Assembly (NCBI RefSeq): GCF_001425835.1
Contig: NZ_LMDP01000001.1
Coordinates: forward strand, 1,848,619-1,912,618
Length of the DNA: 64,000 nt
Direction of reading: 5' to 3'
Source of the DNA: Afipia sp. Root123D2
GTDB lineage: Bacteria > Pseudomonadota > Alphaproteobacteria > Rhizobiales > Xanthobacteraceae
The notes beneath the pieces were generated by a model. The model was not told the DNA's origin and searched no databases. It saw nothing but the letters and a program-made list of their open reading frames with translations. A program made the position numbers and the translations under genes. This document shows positions 1 to 9,610 of this stretch, in pieces (positions within the stretch are counted from its first letter, which is position 1; each line of letters begins with the position of its first letter).

Positions 1-453
1 CTTCATGCCTTCGATCGCCGACAGCACCGACAATGCCGGGGTGATGACCGCGTCGCCGTAGAACAAGGCGCCGCTGACGATTCCGAGCATCACGATGCCG
101 GCGCCGCCGGGGCCGAGTGCGCGCTGCGCCAGCGCCATCAGCGCCAGGGTGCCGCCCTCGCCGTTGTTGTCGGCGCGCAGCAGGATCAGGACGTATTTCA
201 GCGTCACCACCACGATCAGCGCCCACAGCACCAGCGACAGCACGCCCAGCACGGCATTCGGATCGACGTGCGTTGCGCTGGCGCCCGCCGCCGTCACCGC
301 CTCACGGAAGGCGTAGAGGGGGCTGGTGCCGATGTCGCCATAGACGACGCCGATGCTGCCGAGCATCAGGGTCGGAAAGGCTGCCGTGGAATGGGCTTCG
401 CAATGGCCATTGGCCGCCGGCTGGTTCGCCGCGGCGACCGCGATGCTGCTCAT
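1..453 (-). CDS. kup: Kup-family low-affinity K+ transporter, N-terminal part (runs off window edge)
   Basis: The reverse strand reads from an ATG at 453 to the window edge without a stop, giving about 151 residues of a Kup/HAK/KUP potassium:proton symporter. The N-terminus has a short hydrophilic leader, then the family signature [20 protein letters not shown], two membrane spans, the loop [11 protein letters not shown] and a third span with [14 protein letters not shown]. These blocks are shared with the complete paralogue just upstream (595-2496), so this is one of a tandem pair. The carrier acts in the inner membrane in K+ uptake. The C-terminal three quarters lies outside the window, so intactness is unknown. 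Confidence 0.93.
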   Translation of the reverse strand, partial: MSSIAVAAANQPAANGHCEAHSTAAFPTLMLGSIGVVYGDIGTSPLYAFREAVTAAGASATHVDPNAVLGVLSLVLWALIVVVTLKYVLILLRADNNGEGGTLALMALAQRALGPGGAGIVMLGIVSGALFYGDAVITPALSVLSAIEGMK

Positions 454-594
454 GGGTGATAGGGCCCTCGGTTGCACTGCACAATGACAGAGGCCGGGCA
501 TATACGCTCTCGCTCAGAGCTTATCTCGCGCTGATTTTCGGCCTCAGACCTGCGGTGAGCGCATACCGCAACGGTGCGAAAATATATCAATGAA

Positions 595-2496
595 TCAGAT
601 AGATACCTGAGTTCCAACCTCGACCACGCGGCCGGTCGGGATCTGGAAATAGTCGGTCGCGTCATTGGCGGCCCGGCTCAGGCTGATGAACAGATGGTCC
701 TGCCATTTCGGCATTCCCGATTGCGCCGCCGGCTTCAGCGAGCGCCGCGACACGAAGAACGACGTCGACATGATGTCGAACTGCCAGCCGAGCTTGCGGG
801 CGATGGCGAGCGCCTTGGGCACATTCGGCATCTCCATGAAGCCGAAATTGAGCCGGACAGCCGAGAACTTGTCGCTGATGCCCTCGATGGTGACGCGATC
901 GAGGATGTCCACGCGCGGCGTCTGCGCGGTGGTGATGGTGAGAATGACGTTGTGCTCGTGAAGCACCTTGTTGTGCTTGAGATTGTGCAGCAGCGCGGTC
1001 GGGACGTATTCCGGATCGCTCGTCAGGAACACCGCGGTGCCCTTGACGATATGCGGCGGCCGTTTTTCGAGGCTCTTGATCAGGTCGCGCAACGGCACTT
1101 CGGTGCGCCGGGTCTTGTTGGTGAGGATCGCCGCCCCGCGCCGCCAGGTCCAGATCAGCACCACCACCGCGAGGCCGAACAGCAGCGGCACCCACGCGCC
1201 ATCAAGCAGCTTGAGGAAGTTGGCGGCGAAGAATGTCATGTCGACAAACACCAGCGGCACGATCAGCGCGGCCGCGGCGCCCGCGCGCCAGCCCCACAAT
1301 TTCCAGACCACCACGAAGCCCATGATGCCGTCCGCGACCATGGTGGTCGAAACCGCGATGCCGTAGGCCGAGGCCAGACCGCTCGAGGTGCGGAACATCA
1401 GGACCAGCAGCAGCACGCCGATCAGCAGCAGGGTGTTGACGCGCGGCAGATAGATCTGCCCGGCATGGGTTTCGGAAGTGAAACGGACCTCGAAACGCGG
1501 CAGCAGACCGAGTTGCACCGCCTGCCGGACCAGCGAGAACGCGCCGGTAATCACGGCCTGGCTGGCGATGATGGTGGCAATCGTCGCCAGCACGATCAGC
1601 GGCACCAGGAAGGTTTCCGGCACCATCCGGTAGAACGTGTTTTCGATGGCGTTGGGATGGGACAGGACCAGCGCGCCCTGCCCGAAATAGTTGATCAGCA
1701 GCGCCGGCAGCACGAAAAAGAACCACGCGGAGCGGATCGGCTTCCGGCCGAAATGGCCGAGATCGGCGTAAAGCGCCTCGCCGCCGGTCACCGCGAGGAA
1801 CACCGCGCCGAGCGCGACGAGGCCGATCTCGCCGTGGTTCAGCATGAAGTGGACCGCGTACCAGGGATTGATCGCATACAGGACGGTCGGATCGTCGGAG
1901 ATATGCATCGCGCCCATTACGGCGAGAACGCTGAACCAGACGATCATCACCGGACCGAACGCGGACGCGATCCGATGAGTGCCGTGACTCTGGACGCTGA
2001 ACAAAAGAACGAGAATGAACACCGTGAGCGGCACGACGTAATGCTCGAGCCCCGGTGCCGCGATCTTCAGGCCTTCGACCGCCGACAACACCGAGATCGC
2101 CGGGGTGATCATCGAATCGCCGAGGAACATCGCCGCGCCGACAATGCCCAGTCCGAGCAATATTCCGGAGCGGCGGCCGAGCGCGCGCTGGCCAAGCGCC
2201 ATCAGCGACAGCGTACCGCCCTCGCCGTTGTTGTCGGCGCGCAGCAGCAACAGCACATACTTGGTAGTGACGACGATGAAGAGCGCCCACACGATCAGCG
2301 ACAGCACGCCGAGCACGACCGCCCGGGAGACGTCCCCGCCTTCGGTTGCGCCGTGGACCGCTTCGCGGAAGGCATACAGCGGCGACGTACCGATATCGCC
2401 GAACACCACGCCGACACTGCCGAGAGTTAATTTCCAAAAGCCCGAGTGGGGCTCGACTTCATCGGGGACTTCGGTGGTCGTCTCGGTGGCAGCCAT
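595..2496 (-). CDS. kup: Kup-family K+ uptake transporter
   Basis: A 633-residue inner-membrane potassium:proton symporter. The family signature [21 protein letters not shown] is near residue 25, followed by about a dozen hydrophobic spans to about residue 460 and a hydrophilic cytoplasmic tail that ends EVGTQVSI. Length is normal for Kup (about 620-640). I chose the ATG at 2496, from which the protein begins [10 protein letters not shown]; the frame stays open upstream to 2595 but that extension looks non-coding. The truncated paralogue follows 141 bases downstream on the same strand. Tandem kup copies are common in this bacterial group; whether they differ in affinity cannot be read from sequence. 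Confidence 0.95.
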   Translation of the reverse strand: MAATETTTEVPDEVEPHSGFWKLTLGSVGVVFGDIGTSPLYAFREAVHGATEGGDVSRAVVLGVLSLIVWALFIVVTTKYVLLLLRADNNGEGGTLSLMALGQRALGRRSGILLGLGIVGAAMFLGDSMITPAISVLSAVEGLKIAAPGLEHYVVPLTVFILVLLFSVQSHGTHRIASAFGPVMIVWFSVLAVMGAMHISDDPTVLYAINPWYAVHFMLNHGEIGLVALGAVFLAVTGGEALYADLGHFGRKPIRSAWFFFVLPALLINYFGQGALVLSHPNAIENTFYRMVPETFLVPLIVLATIATIIASQAVITGAFSLVRQAVQLGLLPRFEVRFTSETHAGQIYLPRVNTLLLIGVLLLVLMFRTSSGLASAYGIAVSTTMVADGIMGFVVVWKLWGWRAGAAAALIVPLVFVDMTFFAANFLKLLDGAWVPLLFGLAVVVLIWTWRRGAAILTNKTRRTEVPLRDLIKSLEKRPPHIVKGTAVFLTSDPEYVPTALLHNLKHNKVLHEHNVILTITTAQTPRVDILDRVTIEGISDKFSAVRLNFGFMEMPNVPKALAIARKLGWQFDIMSTSFFVSRRSLKPAAQSGMPKWQDHLFISLSRAANDATDYFQIPTGRVVEVGTQVSI

Positions 2497-2595
2497 GACT
2501 TGAACAAACGCTTTGCTGGTGACTTCGATCCAGACGCCCCGATGGCGGCCATTCGGCGGACCGGCCTTATAGCACCGCGTCTCCTGCAAGCCCAC

Positions 2596-2629
2596 AAAGC
2601 CCTGACAGGATTTCCACCGTCAGGGTTTT
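2596..2629 (-). terminator. possible hairpin terminator after motB
   Basis: CCCTGAC (2600-2606) pairs with GTCAGGG (2619-2625) around a 12-base loop. The T-rich side (GTTTTG) is on the plus strand; the minus-strand tail is only CTTTG. It may therefore be a weak motB terminator or simply a hairpin in the kup leader. Confidence 0.3.
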
Positions 2630-2655
2630 GTGGTAAAATAGTAGCGATCAAGCCG

Positions 2656-3486
2656 TCAGGGCTTGAGATTCGGCGGCAATGGCGGGCTTTCCCGCATCAG
2701 GGTGATCGTCACCCGGCGGTTGGCGGCCAGCGACGGATCGTCCGGAAACAGCGGCTGGGTGTCGGCCTTGCCCGAGACGGCGAAGATATGGGACGGCGGC
2801 AAGCCCTCACGCTCGAGAATCTGCCGGACCGCGTTGGCCCGGTCGGCGGACAGATCGAAGGCATCGTAATCCCGACGGGACTGCACGAAGGTCGAAGACG
2901 TGTGGCCGACGATCGACACCCGCAGCGGCGACTGCCGGAGCGGCCCGGCGAGCCGCTGGATCAGCTTGCGCGTCCGCTCGTAAGGCTGCCTGGAGCCATC
3001 GGCGAACATCGAGCGGCCGTCCTGATCGACGATCTCCAGATTGAGACCGTCCTTGGTTTCCTCGAACATGATGTGCTTGGACAACTCGGTCATTTCCGGC
3101 ATGTCCTGCAACGCCTGACGCAGCGACGCCGAGGCGAGCGCGAATTCGCGATCGGTCTTGAGACGCGCGCCGACAAGGCGCTTCTGGTCGTTCTGGTCCG
3201 GCGTCGGCGTGTTGGACGCCTCCTCCGGCGGAATATGGTCGACGTTCTTCAGTTTCGGCCGCGTCGGCAGGCCGTCGGATTCGATCACACCGGAATAGCG
3301 TGCCTGGGTCTGCACGCCGAACGCGTCGCGCATCGAGCCGGCGACGATCTTCAGCTTCTGCTGATCCTGACTGGAGAACGCGACGAGCATCACGAAGAAG
3401 CTCATCATCAGGCCCATCAGATCGGCGAACGTCACGAACCAGCCGTGTCCTCCGCCGTGCGCGTCGCCTCGTTTCTTCTTGGCCAT
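2656..3486 (-). CDS. motB: MotB-like flagellar stator / OmpA-domain protein
   Basis: A 276-residue stator subunit. A basic cytoplasmic N-terminus (MAKKKRG) leads into one membrane span that carries the ion-conducting aspartate in the motif TFADLMGLMMSFFVML (Asp near residue 22). A linker follows, then an OmpA-like peptidoglycan-binding domain (about 135-265) with VSIVGHTSS and ANRRVTITL. It lies 33 bases downstream of motA on the same strand, so the two form the MotA-MotB ion channel of the flagellar motor. No other flagellar genes are in the window. It could instead serve a non-flagellar MotAB/ExbBD-like device, but the length and the plug-linker layout favour MotB. Confidence 0.88.
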   Translation of the reverse strand: MAKKKRGDAHGGGHGWFVTFADLMGLMMSFFVMLVAFSSQDQQKLKIVAGSMRDAFGVQTQARYSGVIESDGLPTRPKLKNVDHIPPEEASNTPTPDQNDQKRLVGARLKTDREFALASASLRQALQDMPEMTELSKHIMFEETKDGLNLEIVDQDGRSMFADGSRQPYERTRKLIQRLAGPLRQSPLRVSIVGHTSSTFVQSRRDYDAFDLSADRANAVRQILEREGLPPSHIFAVSGKADTQPLFPDDPSLAANRRVTITLMRESPPLPPNLKP

Positions 3487-3519
3487 CGCCTGTCCCCCGA
3501 ACCGTTGTCAGACCGCCGT

Positions 3520-4293
3520 TCAGGCGGGCACCGGTTCGCCCTGCTCGTGACGATGTTTCTCCGGCAGATAGGCCAGCAGCATTTCGCGCACCAGGGTCGG
3601 GCTCTTGGCATCGCGGATCATCAGGATGCCGTCGATGATAATGGTGCGGTTGGTTTCCTCGTCGAGCAGCTTGCCATGCAGCTTGTCGGCGATCGGAAGG
3701 CAGAACAGGTTGGCGACCAGCGCGCCGTAGAGCGTCGCGAGCAGCGCAGTCGCCATGAACGGGCCGAGCTTCGAGGGATCGGTCATGTTGGCGAACATCT
3801 GCACCATGCCGATCAGCGTGCCGATCATGCCGAACGCCGGAGCGCAGTCGCCGATGGCGCGGTAGATCTTGCTGCCCTCGTCGAGGTGCATCAGGAAGTT
3901 GTCACGGTCGCGCTCGAGGTTGTCGCGAATGAAATCCATGTCGTAGCCGTCGGCGACGTAACGGATTCCCTTGGCCAGGAACGGATCGTCGGTTTCGACC
4001 TTCTCGAGTCCGACAGGCCCCTGCTTGCGGGCGATCTCGGCGATGCTGGCGAGTTCGTCAACCAGGCCGCGCGCGGTCGAGCGGCTCATGGTGAAGGCGA
4101 ATTTCGCACCAAGCGGCAGGCCGTGCAGGATGGACACCAACGGGAAGCGAATGAGCGTAGCGGCAAACGAGCCGCCGAAGATGATGATCATCGCATGTTC
4201 ACTGATGAACATGTGAAGGTCACCGCCCATGAAGATCATCGCCACGATCACGATCGTACCGATGATCAGGCCGATGCTTGTCGTGATATCCAT
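3520..4293 (-). CDS. motA: MotA-like flagellar motor stator protein
   Basis: A 257-residue inner-membrane protein with the MotA/PomA layout: two N-terminal spans (about 5-25 and 33-55), a cytoplasmic domain rich in charged residues (about 60-145) that would contact FliG, and two C-terminal spans containing the family motif IGDCAPAFGMIGTLIGMVQM. The ATG at 4293 is chosen because GGAG lies six bases upstream; an in-frame TTG slightly upstream is less likely. It is short for MotA (about 285) and resembles the PomA type. It forms an operon with motB. Confidence 0.9.
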   Translation of the reverse strand: MDITTSIGLIIGTIVIVAMIFMGGDLHMFISEHAMIIIFGGSFAATLIRFPLVSILHGLPLGAKFAFTMSRSTARGLVDELASIAEIARKQGPVGLEKVETDDPFLAKGIRYVADGYDMDFIRDNLERDRDNFLMHLDEGSKIYRAIGDCAPAFGMIGTLIGMVQMFANMTDPSKLGPFMATALLATLYGALVANLFCLPIADKLHGKLLDEETNRTIIIDGILMIRDAKSPTLVREMLLAYLPEKHRHEQGEPVPA

Positions 4294-4674
4294 CAAACAC
4301 TCCAACGCGCACTGGCACAGCCCATTCTGAGCTGCGCGGTCAGAGCCTAGCGCCGGTGCGATTAAATTCGCGTAAACGGCTTCTTAAGTATTAACAGGAG
4401 GTTGAGGGAGACATGACGCTAGATCGCCACATCGGATTTCATGGGCTTTTGACGCAAGCGTCTAACCTTCCGCCTCTCGGGAAGACCCGAAACTGCTTCT
4501 TCCCTGACAGCAACGCGAACGAGGCCAAGCATCAATGTTTGTACATGGACAGCTAGAGGTCCATAAGGCCGAGCTTGAGGAAAAGGCGGCATGTAACAAA
4601 AGGGCGAGCTCTGGCTTACGATCAGCCGCCAAGCACAGTAGCGTCCATTCCAGCCCGCGGTAGGAGCACCTGAG
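4294..4674. other. intergenic region without recognised gene
   Basis: This is a divergent spacer between motA (minus) and the DMT-family gene (plus). Base composition is visibly less GC-rich than the neighbouring genes around 4380-4410 and 4700-4750. Both promoters must lie here, but I see no convincing -35/-10 pair or operator. Short open frames on both strands lack coding character. Confidence 0.5.
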
Positions 4675-5145
4675 ATGCGTTCGTATTTGGTTTTCGCGGC
4701 TTGGTCTGTCCTGGCGGGAATAGGTATACCTTTAATTGGTGTTCTAAATAGCGGTATTGCCCGCAGCGTCGGCAACCCGTTCGCAGCAACGGCAGTCATG
4801 TTCGCTGTGGCAGCCCTGGTTGCCTTTGGACTCACTCTCCCGCTCTACGGCCTGCCCACCATTGCTCAACTTGGATCAGCGCCGCCGATAAGTTATGGCG
4901 CGGGTCTGCTCATCGGCCTTTATGTATTGTCGGCCACTGTCATTATCCCGCGTTTCGGCGCGGCCAGTTTCATCGCATTCATTCTGGCTGCTCAGGTTCT
5001 CACCTCTGCCGTGATCGACCAGTTCGGTCTATTCGGCATGGAAAGACGGCCAATCGATATCACCAAGCTGGCTGGTCTGGTCGTGATCGTGTCCGGGATT
5101 GCGATCATGGAAATCGGAAATCTAACCAAGGCCGTCCCTAAGTAG
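4675..5145 (+). CDS. DMT-superfamily membrane protein, YdcZ/DUF606 type
   Basis: A 156-residue protein that is almost entirely membrane, with five probable spans, and resembles half-size DMT exporters of the YdcZ (DUF606) family. The typical start (a span followed by NSGIARSVGNPFAAT) and the end of the family (DITKLAGLVVIVSGIAIM) are both visible, so it looks complete. The ATG at 4675 is preceded by GGAG nine bases upstream. Members work as dimers or as paired small subunits; the substrate is unknown. No partner gene is adjacent. Codon use at the 5' end is more AT-rich than in the neighbours, which may reflect acquisition. Confidence 0.75.
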   Translation: MRSYLVFAAWSVLAGIGIPLIGVLNSGIARSVGNPFAATAVMFAVAALVAFGLTLPLYGLPTIAQLGSAPPISYGAGLLIGLYVLSATVIIPRFGAASFIAFILAAQVLTSAVIDQFGLFGMERRPIDITKLAGLVVIVSGIAIMEIGNLTKAVPK

Positions 5146-5231
5146 GGGCGCCTCAAGCTGATCTGTCCATCGCGGATAAAGGCGCCCGTAAATTTACGCC
5201 TGTGTGCATCAGGAATCGCCGCAGCCGACGT

Positions 5232-6119
5232 TCAGTTCAGCCGGGGCGGCCGTTCGTCGGCGGCTTCTTCGGAGGGGGCCGCAGGATATGGCGGCACCGG
5301 TTCTGATACCCCGGCCGCGGCCGCAGCCGCGGTCTGGAGATTCATCCGCCGCTCCTGCTCGCGATAGGACATCACGCCAAATGGCAGGCTGAGCAGATAC
5401 AGCAGCGCGGCTACGCTGAGCAGATGCCACGGGTAGCTGATGAGAACGGCGATAAACAGCACCACCAGCACCACCACCGGCAGCACCATTTCCGGCGCGA
5501 CCTTGCCGCCGAACTTCTTGCCCGAAAAGACCGGCAGCCGCGACACCATCAGGAACGCGATCGTCAGCGTGTAGATCGCGATCAGCGGCGCCGGCAGCGG
5601 GTCGGCGCCGATGAACACCAGATACATCGGCAGCAGCACGCAGATCGCGCCGGCCGGGGCCGGCATTCCGGTGAAGAAGTTCGCGGCGAACGGCGGCTTG
5701 TTCGGATCGTCCATGGTGGCGTTGAAACGCGCCAGCCGCAGTCCGCCCGAGATCGCGAAGATCATCGCGGCGATCCAGCCGACGTTCTTCAAATCATGCA
5801 GCTGCCAGAAATACAGAATGAGGCCCGGCGCGACGCCGAAATTGACGAAGTCCGCGAGACTGTCGAGTTCGGCGCCGAACCGCGACTGGCCCTTGATCAT
5901 GCGGGCGATGCGTCCGTCGATACCGTCGAGAACCGCCGCGAACACGATGGCGCCGAGCGCCAGTTCGTAGCGGCCCTCATACGACAGCCGGATCGCGGTC
6001 AGGCCCGCGCAGATCGCGAGCAGCGTGATGACGTTGGGCACCAGCATCCGCACCGGGATCGGGCGAAACCGGCGGCGGCGCAAATCTGGCGATAATCGGT
6101 CGTCGGGGAGCATGTCCAT
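5232..6119 (-). CDS. pssA: CDP-diacylglycerol--serine O-phosphatidyltransferase
   Basis: A 295-residue inner-membrane enzyme that makes phosphatidylserine from CDP-diacylglycerol and L-serine. The CDP-alcohol phosphotransferase signature DG-x2-A-R-x8-G-x3-D-x3-D is present as DGIDGRIARMIKGQSRFGAE followed by LDSLAD (about residues 68-93). Six to eight hydrophobic segments follow, and a Pro/Ala-rich tail ends the protein. The start at 6119 (MDMLPDD) is chosen over several longer in-frame options; it lies 73 bases after the psd stop. The order psd then pssA puts the two consecutive steps to phosphatidylethanolamine in one operon. Confidence 0.93.
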   Translation of the reverse strand: MDMLPDDRLSPDLRRRRFRPIPVRMLVPNVITLLAICAGLTAIRLSYEGRYELALGAIVFAAVLDGIDGRIARMIKGQSRFGAELDSLADFVNFGVAPGLILYFWQLHDLKNVGWIAAMIFAISGGLRLARFNATMDDPNKPPFAANFFTGMPAPAGAICVLLPMYLVFIGADPLPAPLIAIYTLTIAFLMVSRLPVFSGKKFGGKVAPEMVLPVVVLVVLFIAVLISYPWHLLSVAALLYLLSLPFGVMSYREQERRMNLQTAAAAAAGVSEPVPPYPAAPSEEAADERPPRLN

Positions 6120-6192
6120 GCACTCTATATAACAAGGCTCACCCTGCCCCGCCATTGTGGCGGAAAGGGTTCTGCGCCGATCGCCGGAATAG

Positions 6193-6891
6193 TTAATCCT
6201 GACGGTAAGCGCGTCCGCCATCTCCGAGCCTGAAATCCGCAAGTACCGTTTCACCGGCAATCGCGGTCTGGCCTTCGGAGACCAGCGGCTTTCCGCCCTC
6301 GGGCAGATACACATCGAGGCGCGAGCCGAACCGGATCAGCCCGAAGCGCTCCCCGGCGCCGAGGGTCTGTCCTTCGCGGACGAACGACACGATCCGCCGC
6401 GCCACCAGCCCTGCGATCTGCACCACACCGATGCGGCCCGCCGGTGTCGAGATCACCAGCGCGTTGCGCTCGTTGTCCTCGCTCGCCTTGTCGAGTTCGG
6501 CGTTGATGAATTTGCCCGGACGATAGGCGATGCGGTCGACGCGTCCCGCGACCGGGCTGCGGTTCACGTGGCAGTTGAACACGCTCATGAACACGGAGAT
6601 GCGGGTCAGCGGCTTGTCGCCGAGCCCCATCTCGGCCGGCGGCACCGCCTGCACGATCATCGACACCATGCCGTCGGCGGGCGAAACGACGATGCCCTCG
6701 CGCACCGGCGTGACGCGGACCGGATCGCGGAAGAACAGCGCGCACCACACCGTGAGGCCGCAGCCGATCCAGCCGAGCGGCGTCCAGATCCAGAACAGGA
6801 TCAGACTCGCCAGCGCGAACGCGCCGATGAATGGATACCCCTCCGGATGGATGGGCGGGATCTGAGCGCGGATCGAATTGACGATGGACAT
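6193..6891 (-). CDS. psd: phosphatidylserine decarboxylase proenzyme, short type
   Basis: A 232-residue proenzyme that decarboxylates phosphatidylserine to phosphatidylethanolamine. The N-terminus ([20 protein letters not shown]) leads into one or two membrane spans. The catalytic domain contains [12 protein letters not shown], and near the C-terminus the self-cleavage motif FGSR, where Gly-Ser cleavage generates the pyruvoyl group. Its short length and FGSR in place of LGST place it in the archaeal/alphaproteobacterial type. The ATG at 6891 matches the family N-terminus. It is followed directly by pssA. Confidence 0.94.
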   Translation of the reverse strand: MSIVNSIRAQIPPIHPEGYPFIGAFALASLILFWIWTPLGWIGCGLTVWCALFFRDPVRVTPVREGIVVSPADGMVSMIVQAVPPAEMGLGDKPLTRISVFMSVFNCHVNRSPVAGRVDRIAYRPGKFINAELDKASEDNERNALVISTPAGRIGVVQIAGLVARRIVSFVREGQTLGAGERFGLIRFGSRLDVYLPEGGKPLVSEGQTAIAGETVLADFRLGDGGRAYRQD

Positions 6892-6993
6892 GTGAACCTT
6901 GGTGACCTGCGAATGAACTTGAAGATGGACCAATAAGGTGTGGCTTTTATGGGCCTAGGGAATGTGAATCGTGCGCCGCGATCTTCGAGTGGA

Positions 6994-7200
6994 TCAGCGA
7001 TTGTCTATTCCCTCTCCCCGTGTGGGAGCGGGTGGCGCGCCGCACAGCGGCATGCCGGAAGATAGGTAAACCGGACCAGGACGCGCGGCCTTGAGAATCA
7101 GGTCAAGCACAGCGTCCGCATTGCTCAGCACCTCATTATTCCAGAACCTCATCACGCGAAACCCCTGATCGGCCAGCCAGAGGTGCACCGATGCTGCGGA
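6994..7200 (-). pseudogene. DUF559 endonuclease-like protein, C-terminal remnant
   Basis: The reverse strand encodes a fragment containing WLADQGFRVMRFWNNEVLSN, the conserved end of DUF559 (very short patch repair-like endonuclease fold), followed by a hydrophilic tail that reaches a stop at 6994. Intact DUF559 proteins have about 110-130 residues and the N-terminal two thirds with the catalytic region is missing. The open frame continues upstream only through the hairpin repeat, whose translation gives MAGTSPAM. The fragment is therefore the leftover of a gene truncated at the repeat and should not be functional. Confidence 0.7.
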
Positions 7201-7213
7201 TTTATTCGATGTC

Positions 7214-7294
7214 ATGGCCGGGCTTGTCCCGGCCATCCCGATTAGGTGGCCCCGGCGCGTCCCTTATCGAGGTCACCGGGACGAGCCCGGTGAC
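7214..7294. repeat. REP-like doublet of inverted hairpins
   Basis: Two perfect 9-bp stems lie about 50 bases apart: ATGGCCGGG (7214-7222) with CCCGGCCAT (7228-7236), loop CTTGT; and GTCACCGGG (7272-7280) with CCCGGTGAC (7286-7294), loop ACGAG. The two loops are nearly reverse complements. The same architecture recurs at 10247-10322. Confidence 0.75.
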
Positions 7295-7337
7295 GACACC
7301 GAGAGAAGACGCAGTATCGCGCCCCGTAAATAGCTGG

Positions 7338-7357
7338 GTCCCCGCCTGCGCGGGGAC
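7338..7357. repeat. short GC-rich hairpin repeat
   Basis: GTCCCCGC pairs with GCGGGGAC around a four-base loop, in the common intergenic context of related genomes. It lies 24 bases downstream of the ABC transporter stop on the minus strand and could double as its transcript end, though no U-tract follows. Confidence 0.5.
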
Positions 7358-7381
7358 GACGCGTGGAGAGATCGCTCCGCC

Positions 7382-9400
7382 CTACTCCGCCGCGTCGGGC
7401 GTCATCAGCGGATCGCTCGCGTCAGGCTCCACACCGGGCTGGGCGGCGATCGGCGGCGGATCGCGATTCGGCGCGGCCGCCTCTTCACCGATCATCGCAA
7501 GCTTCTCGCGGGCTTCCTGAGCCTCGCGCTGCCTGTTCCACATCGAGGCATAGAGACCGGATGCGGCCAGCAACTGCCCATGGGTGCCGCGTTCGGCGAT
7601 CCGGCCCTGATCGAGAACGATGATTTCATCGGCACCGACGATGGTCGACAGCCGATGCGCGATCACCAGCGAGGTGCGGTTGCGCGAGACCTTTTCCAGT
7701 TCGTCCTGGATTTCCTGTTCGGTGTGGCTGTCGAGCGCAGAGGTCGCCTCGTCGAGCACCAGGATCGGCGGTGCTTTCAGAATGGTACGGGCAATCGCCA
7801 CACGCTGTTTCTCGCCACCTGACAGTTTCAGGCCTCGCTCGCCGACTTCGGTCTCGTAGCCTTTCGGCGACATCCGGATGAAGCGGTCGATCTGCGCCAT
7901 CTGCGCCGCGGTCTCGACCTCGGCATCGGAGGCATCCCAGCGGCCATAGCGGATATTGTAGCGGATGGTGTCGTTGAACAGCACCGTGTCCTGCGGCACC
8001 ATGCCGATCGCCGAGCGCAACGATGTTTGCGTGACGCCGCGAATATCCTGCCCGTCGATGGTGATGCGGCCGCCGCTGATATCGTAGAGGCGGAACAGCA
8101 ATCGCGAGATCGTCGACTTGCCCGCGCCCGACGGGCCGACGATGGCGACCGTCTTTCCGGCGGGCACTTCGAAGCTGAGGCCTTTCAGAATCTGGCGGTC
8201 GGGATCGTAGGAAAACCGCACGTCCTCGAACCGGACGACGCCGGCGGATACCTTCAACGGCAGCGCGCCCGGTGCATCCTTCACCTCGGGATTGCGCTCC
8301 AGCACGCCGAACATCTTCTCGATGTCGATAATCGCCTGCTTGATCTCGCGATAGACGAAACCCATGAAGTTCAGCGGCTGGTAGAGCTGAATCATCATGG
8401 CGTTGATCATGACGAAATCGCCGACCGTATTGGTGCCGTTGCGGATGCCGACCGCGCACAACGCCATGGTCGCGGTGATGCCGAGAGAGAAAATCACCGC
8501 CTGCCCGGTGTTGAGCCAGGCCAGCGAGGTGTAGCTGTCGGTGCTGGCGCGTTCGTAGCGCGCCATCGACTTGTCGTAACGCTGGGCCTCGCGCGTCTCG
8601 GCACCGAAATACTTCACCGTCTCGTAGTTGAGCAGCGAGTCGATCGCCTTGGTGTTCGCCTCGGTGTCGGAGTCGTTCATCTTGCGGCGGATGTCGATCC
8701 GCCACTCGGTCGCGGTATAGGTGAAGTACATGTAGGCGATGACCGTCACCACCGTGATCGCCACGTAGCGCCAGTCGAACTGGTAGAGCAACACGACGAC
8801 CATCAACGCCAGCTCGACCACGGTCGGCGCGAGCTGCTGGACCGCGAGGCGCACCATGGTCTCGATGCCGGTGCGGCCGCGTTCGAGCACGCGCGTGAGG
8901 CCGCCGGTCTTGCGCTCGAGATGGAAGCGCAGCGACAGCTCGTGCATGTGGACGAAGGTCATGTAGGCAAGCTTGCGCACCGCATGCATCGCCACCTTGG
9001 CGAAGATGCCATCGCGCCACTGCGTCAGCACCGCCATCAGGATGCGCATGCCGCCATAGCCCAGCGTCAGCAGCACCGGCGACGCGAAGATCCACAGCAT
9101 CCAGTTCGACGCCTGCACCGGCGCGGAGCCCTGCCCGTTCAGCGCGTCGATCGCCCATTTGAAGGTGAAGGGCACCGCCAGCGTCGCGAGCTTGGCGAAT
9201 AGCAGCAGCACCATCGACCACACGACACGCATCTTGAGATCGAAGCGATCGTGCGGCCACAGATAGGGCCACAAATGAACCAGCGTTCCGGTCAGCGAAT
9301 CGCGCTCGGCCCGGCCGTCAACATTGGCGTCATTCGGGATGGCGCCAGCCGCTCTTGGTGGGGAAGAACTGGCGGGCGGGGAAGAATTCGTATCGGCCAT
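7382..9400 (-). CDS. ABCB-family half exporter (ATM1/HMT1-like)
   Basis: A 672-residue fused permease-ATPase. Residues about 60-350 form the six-span type 1 exporter domain, and about 385-620 the ATPase with Walker A GPSGAGKST, signature LSGGEKQRV, Walker B ILVLDEATSALD and the H-loop in AHRLST. The sequence around the spans (NYETVKYFGAE, YTAxEWR) is the pattern of the mitochondrial ATM1/ABCB7 and NaAtm1 group, which exports glutathione-linked sulphur or metal adducts. It would act as a homodimer in the inner membrane. In related genomes it can precede psd-pssA; here that link is interrupted by about 490 bases of repeats. The substrate is inferred from family only. Confidence 0.9.
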   Translation of the reverse strand: MADTNSSPPASSSPPRAAGAIPNDANVDGRAERDSLTGTLVHLWPYLWPHDRFDLKMRVVWSMVLLLFAKLATLAVPFTFKWAIDALNGQGSAPVQASNWMLWIFASPVLLTLGYGGMRILMAVLTQWRDGIFAKVAMHAVRKLAYMTFVHMHELSLRFHLERKTGGLTRVLERGRTGIETMVRLAVQQLAPTVVELALMVVVLLYQFDWRYVAITVVTVIAYMYFTYTATEWRIDIRRKMNDSDTEANTKAIDSLLNYETVKYFGAETREAQRYDKSMARYERASTDSYTSLAWLNTGQAVIFSLGITATMALCAVGIRNGTNTVGDFVMINAMMIQLYQPLNFMGFVYREIKQAIIDIEKMFGVLERNPEVKDAPGALPLKVSAGVVRFEDVRFSYDPDRQILKGLSFEVPAGKTVAIVGPSGAGKSTISRLLFRLYDISGGRITIDGQDIRGVTQTSLRSAIGMVPQDTVLFNDTIRYNIRYGRWDASDAEVETAAQMAQIDRFIRMSPKGYETEVGERGLKLSGGEKQRVAIARTILKAPPILVLDEATSALDSHTEQEIQDELEKVSRNRTSLVIAHRLSTIVGADEIIVLDQGRIAERGTHGQLLAASGLYASMWNRQREAQEAREKLAMIGEEAAAPNRDPPPIAAQPGVEPDASDPLMTPDAAE

Positions 9401-9610
9401 TCATCGTCCTGAGCGACCGGCGCGGCTCTTGGCGGCCGCAAGTATCCTCTCGGTCGGGGTCATCTTTCGACCGTCATATAGAACTTTTGGCCGCCATCCG
9501 CATCCTTCGGGCAAAATTCTTTTCCGTAACAAGGGCTTCGCAGCATAACCGGACCGGCTGCCGACGAAAGCCGTCTTGACGATGCCGCAATGCCATCCCA
9601 CATCGCAGAT

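Larger units (their letters stand above)
6892..7381. other. gene-poor spacer with DUF559 remnant and hairpin repeats
   Basis: This 490-base stretch separates the ABC exporter from psd, all on the minus strand. It holds a degraded DUF559 C-terminus (about 6994-7200), a REP-like hairpin doublet (7214-7294) and a third hairpin (7338-7357). Related genomes often have a DUF559 gene or nothing at such spots. I see no complete gene. Confidence 0.7.

Noticed and set aside
574..2430. Long open frame on the plus strand opposite kup
   Set aside because: It is the antisense of the membrane gene; the product is full of Asp, Arg, His and Gln with no fold, typical of high-GC shadow frames.
5145..5200. Inverted repeats GGGCGCC and CGTAAATTTACG after the DMT gene
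   Set aside because: The first pair has a loop of about 26 bases and the second lacks a U-tract; neither makes a convincing terminator or operator.
7200..7360. CRISPR-like series of short repeats
   Set aside because: The units are hairpin palindromes of different sequence, without direct repeats of equal length or spacers, and no cas genes are near.
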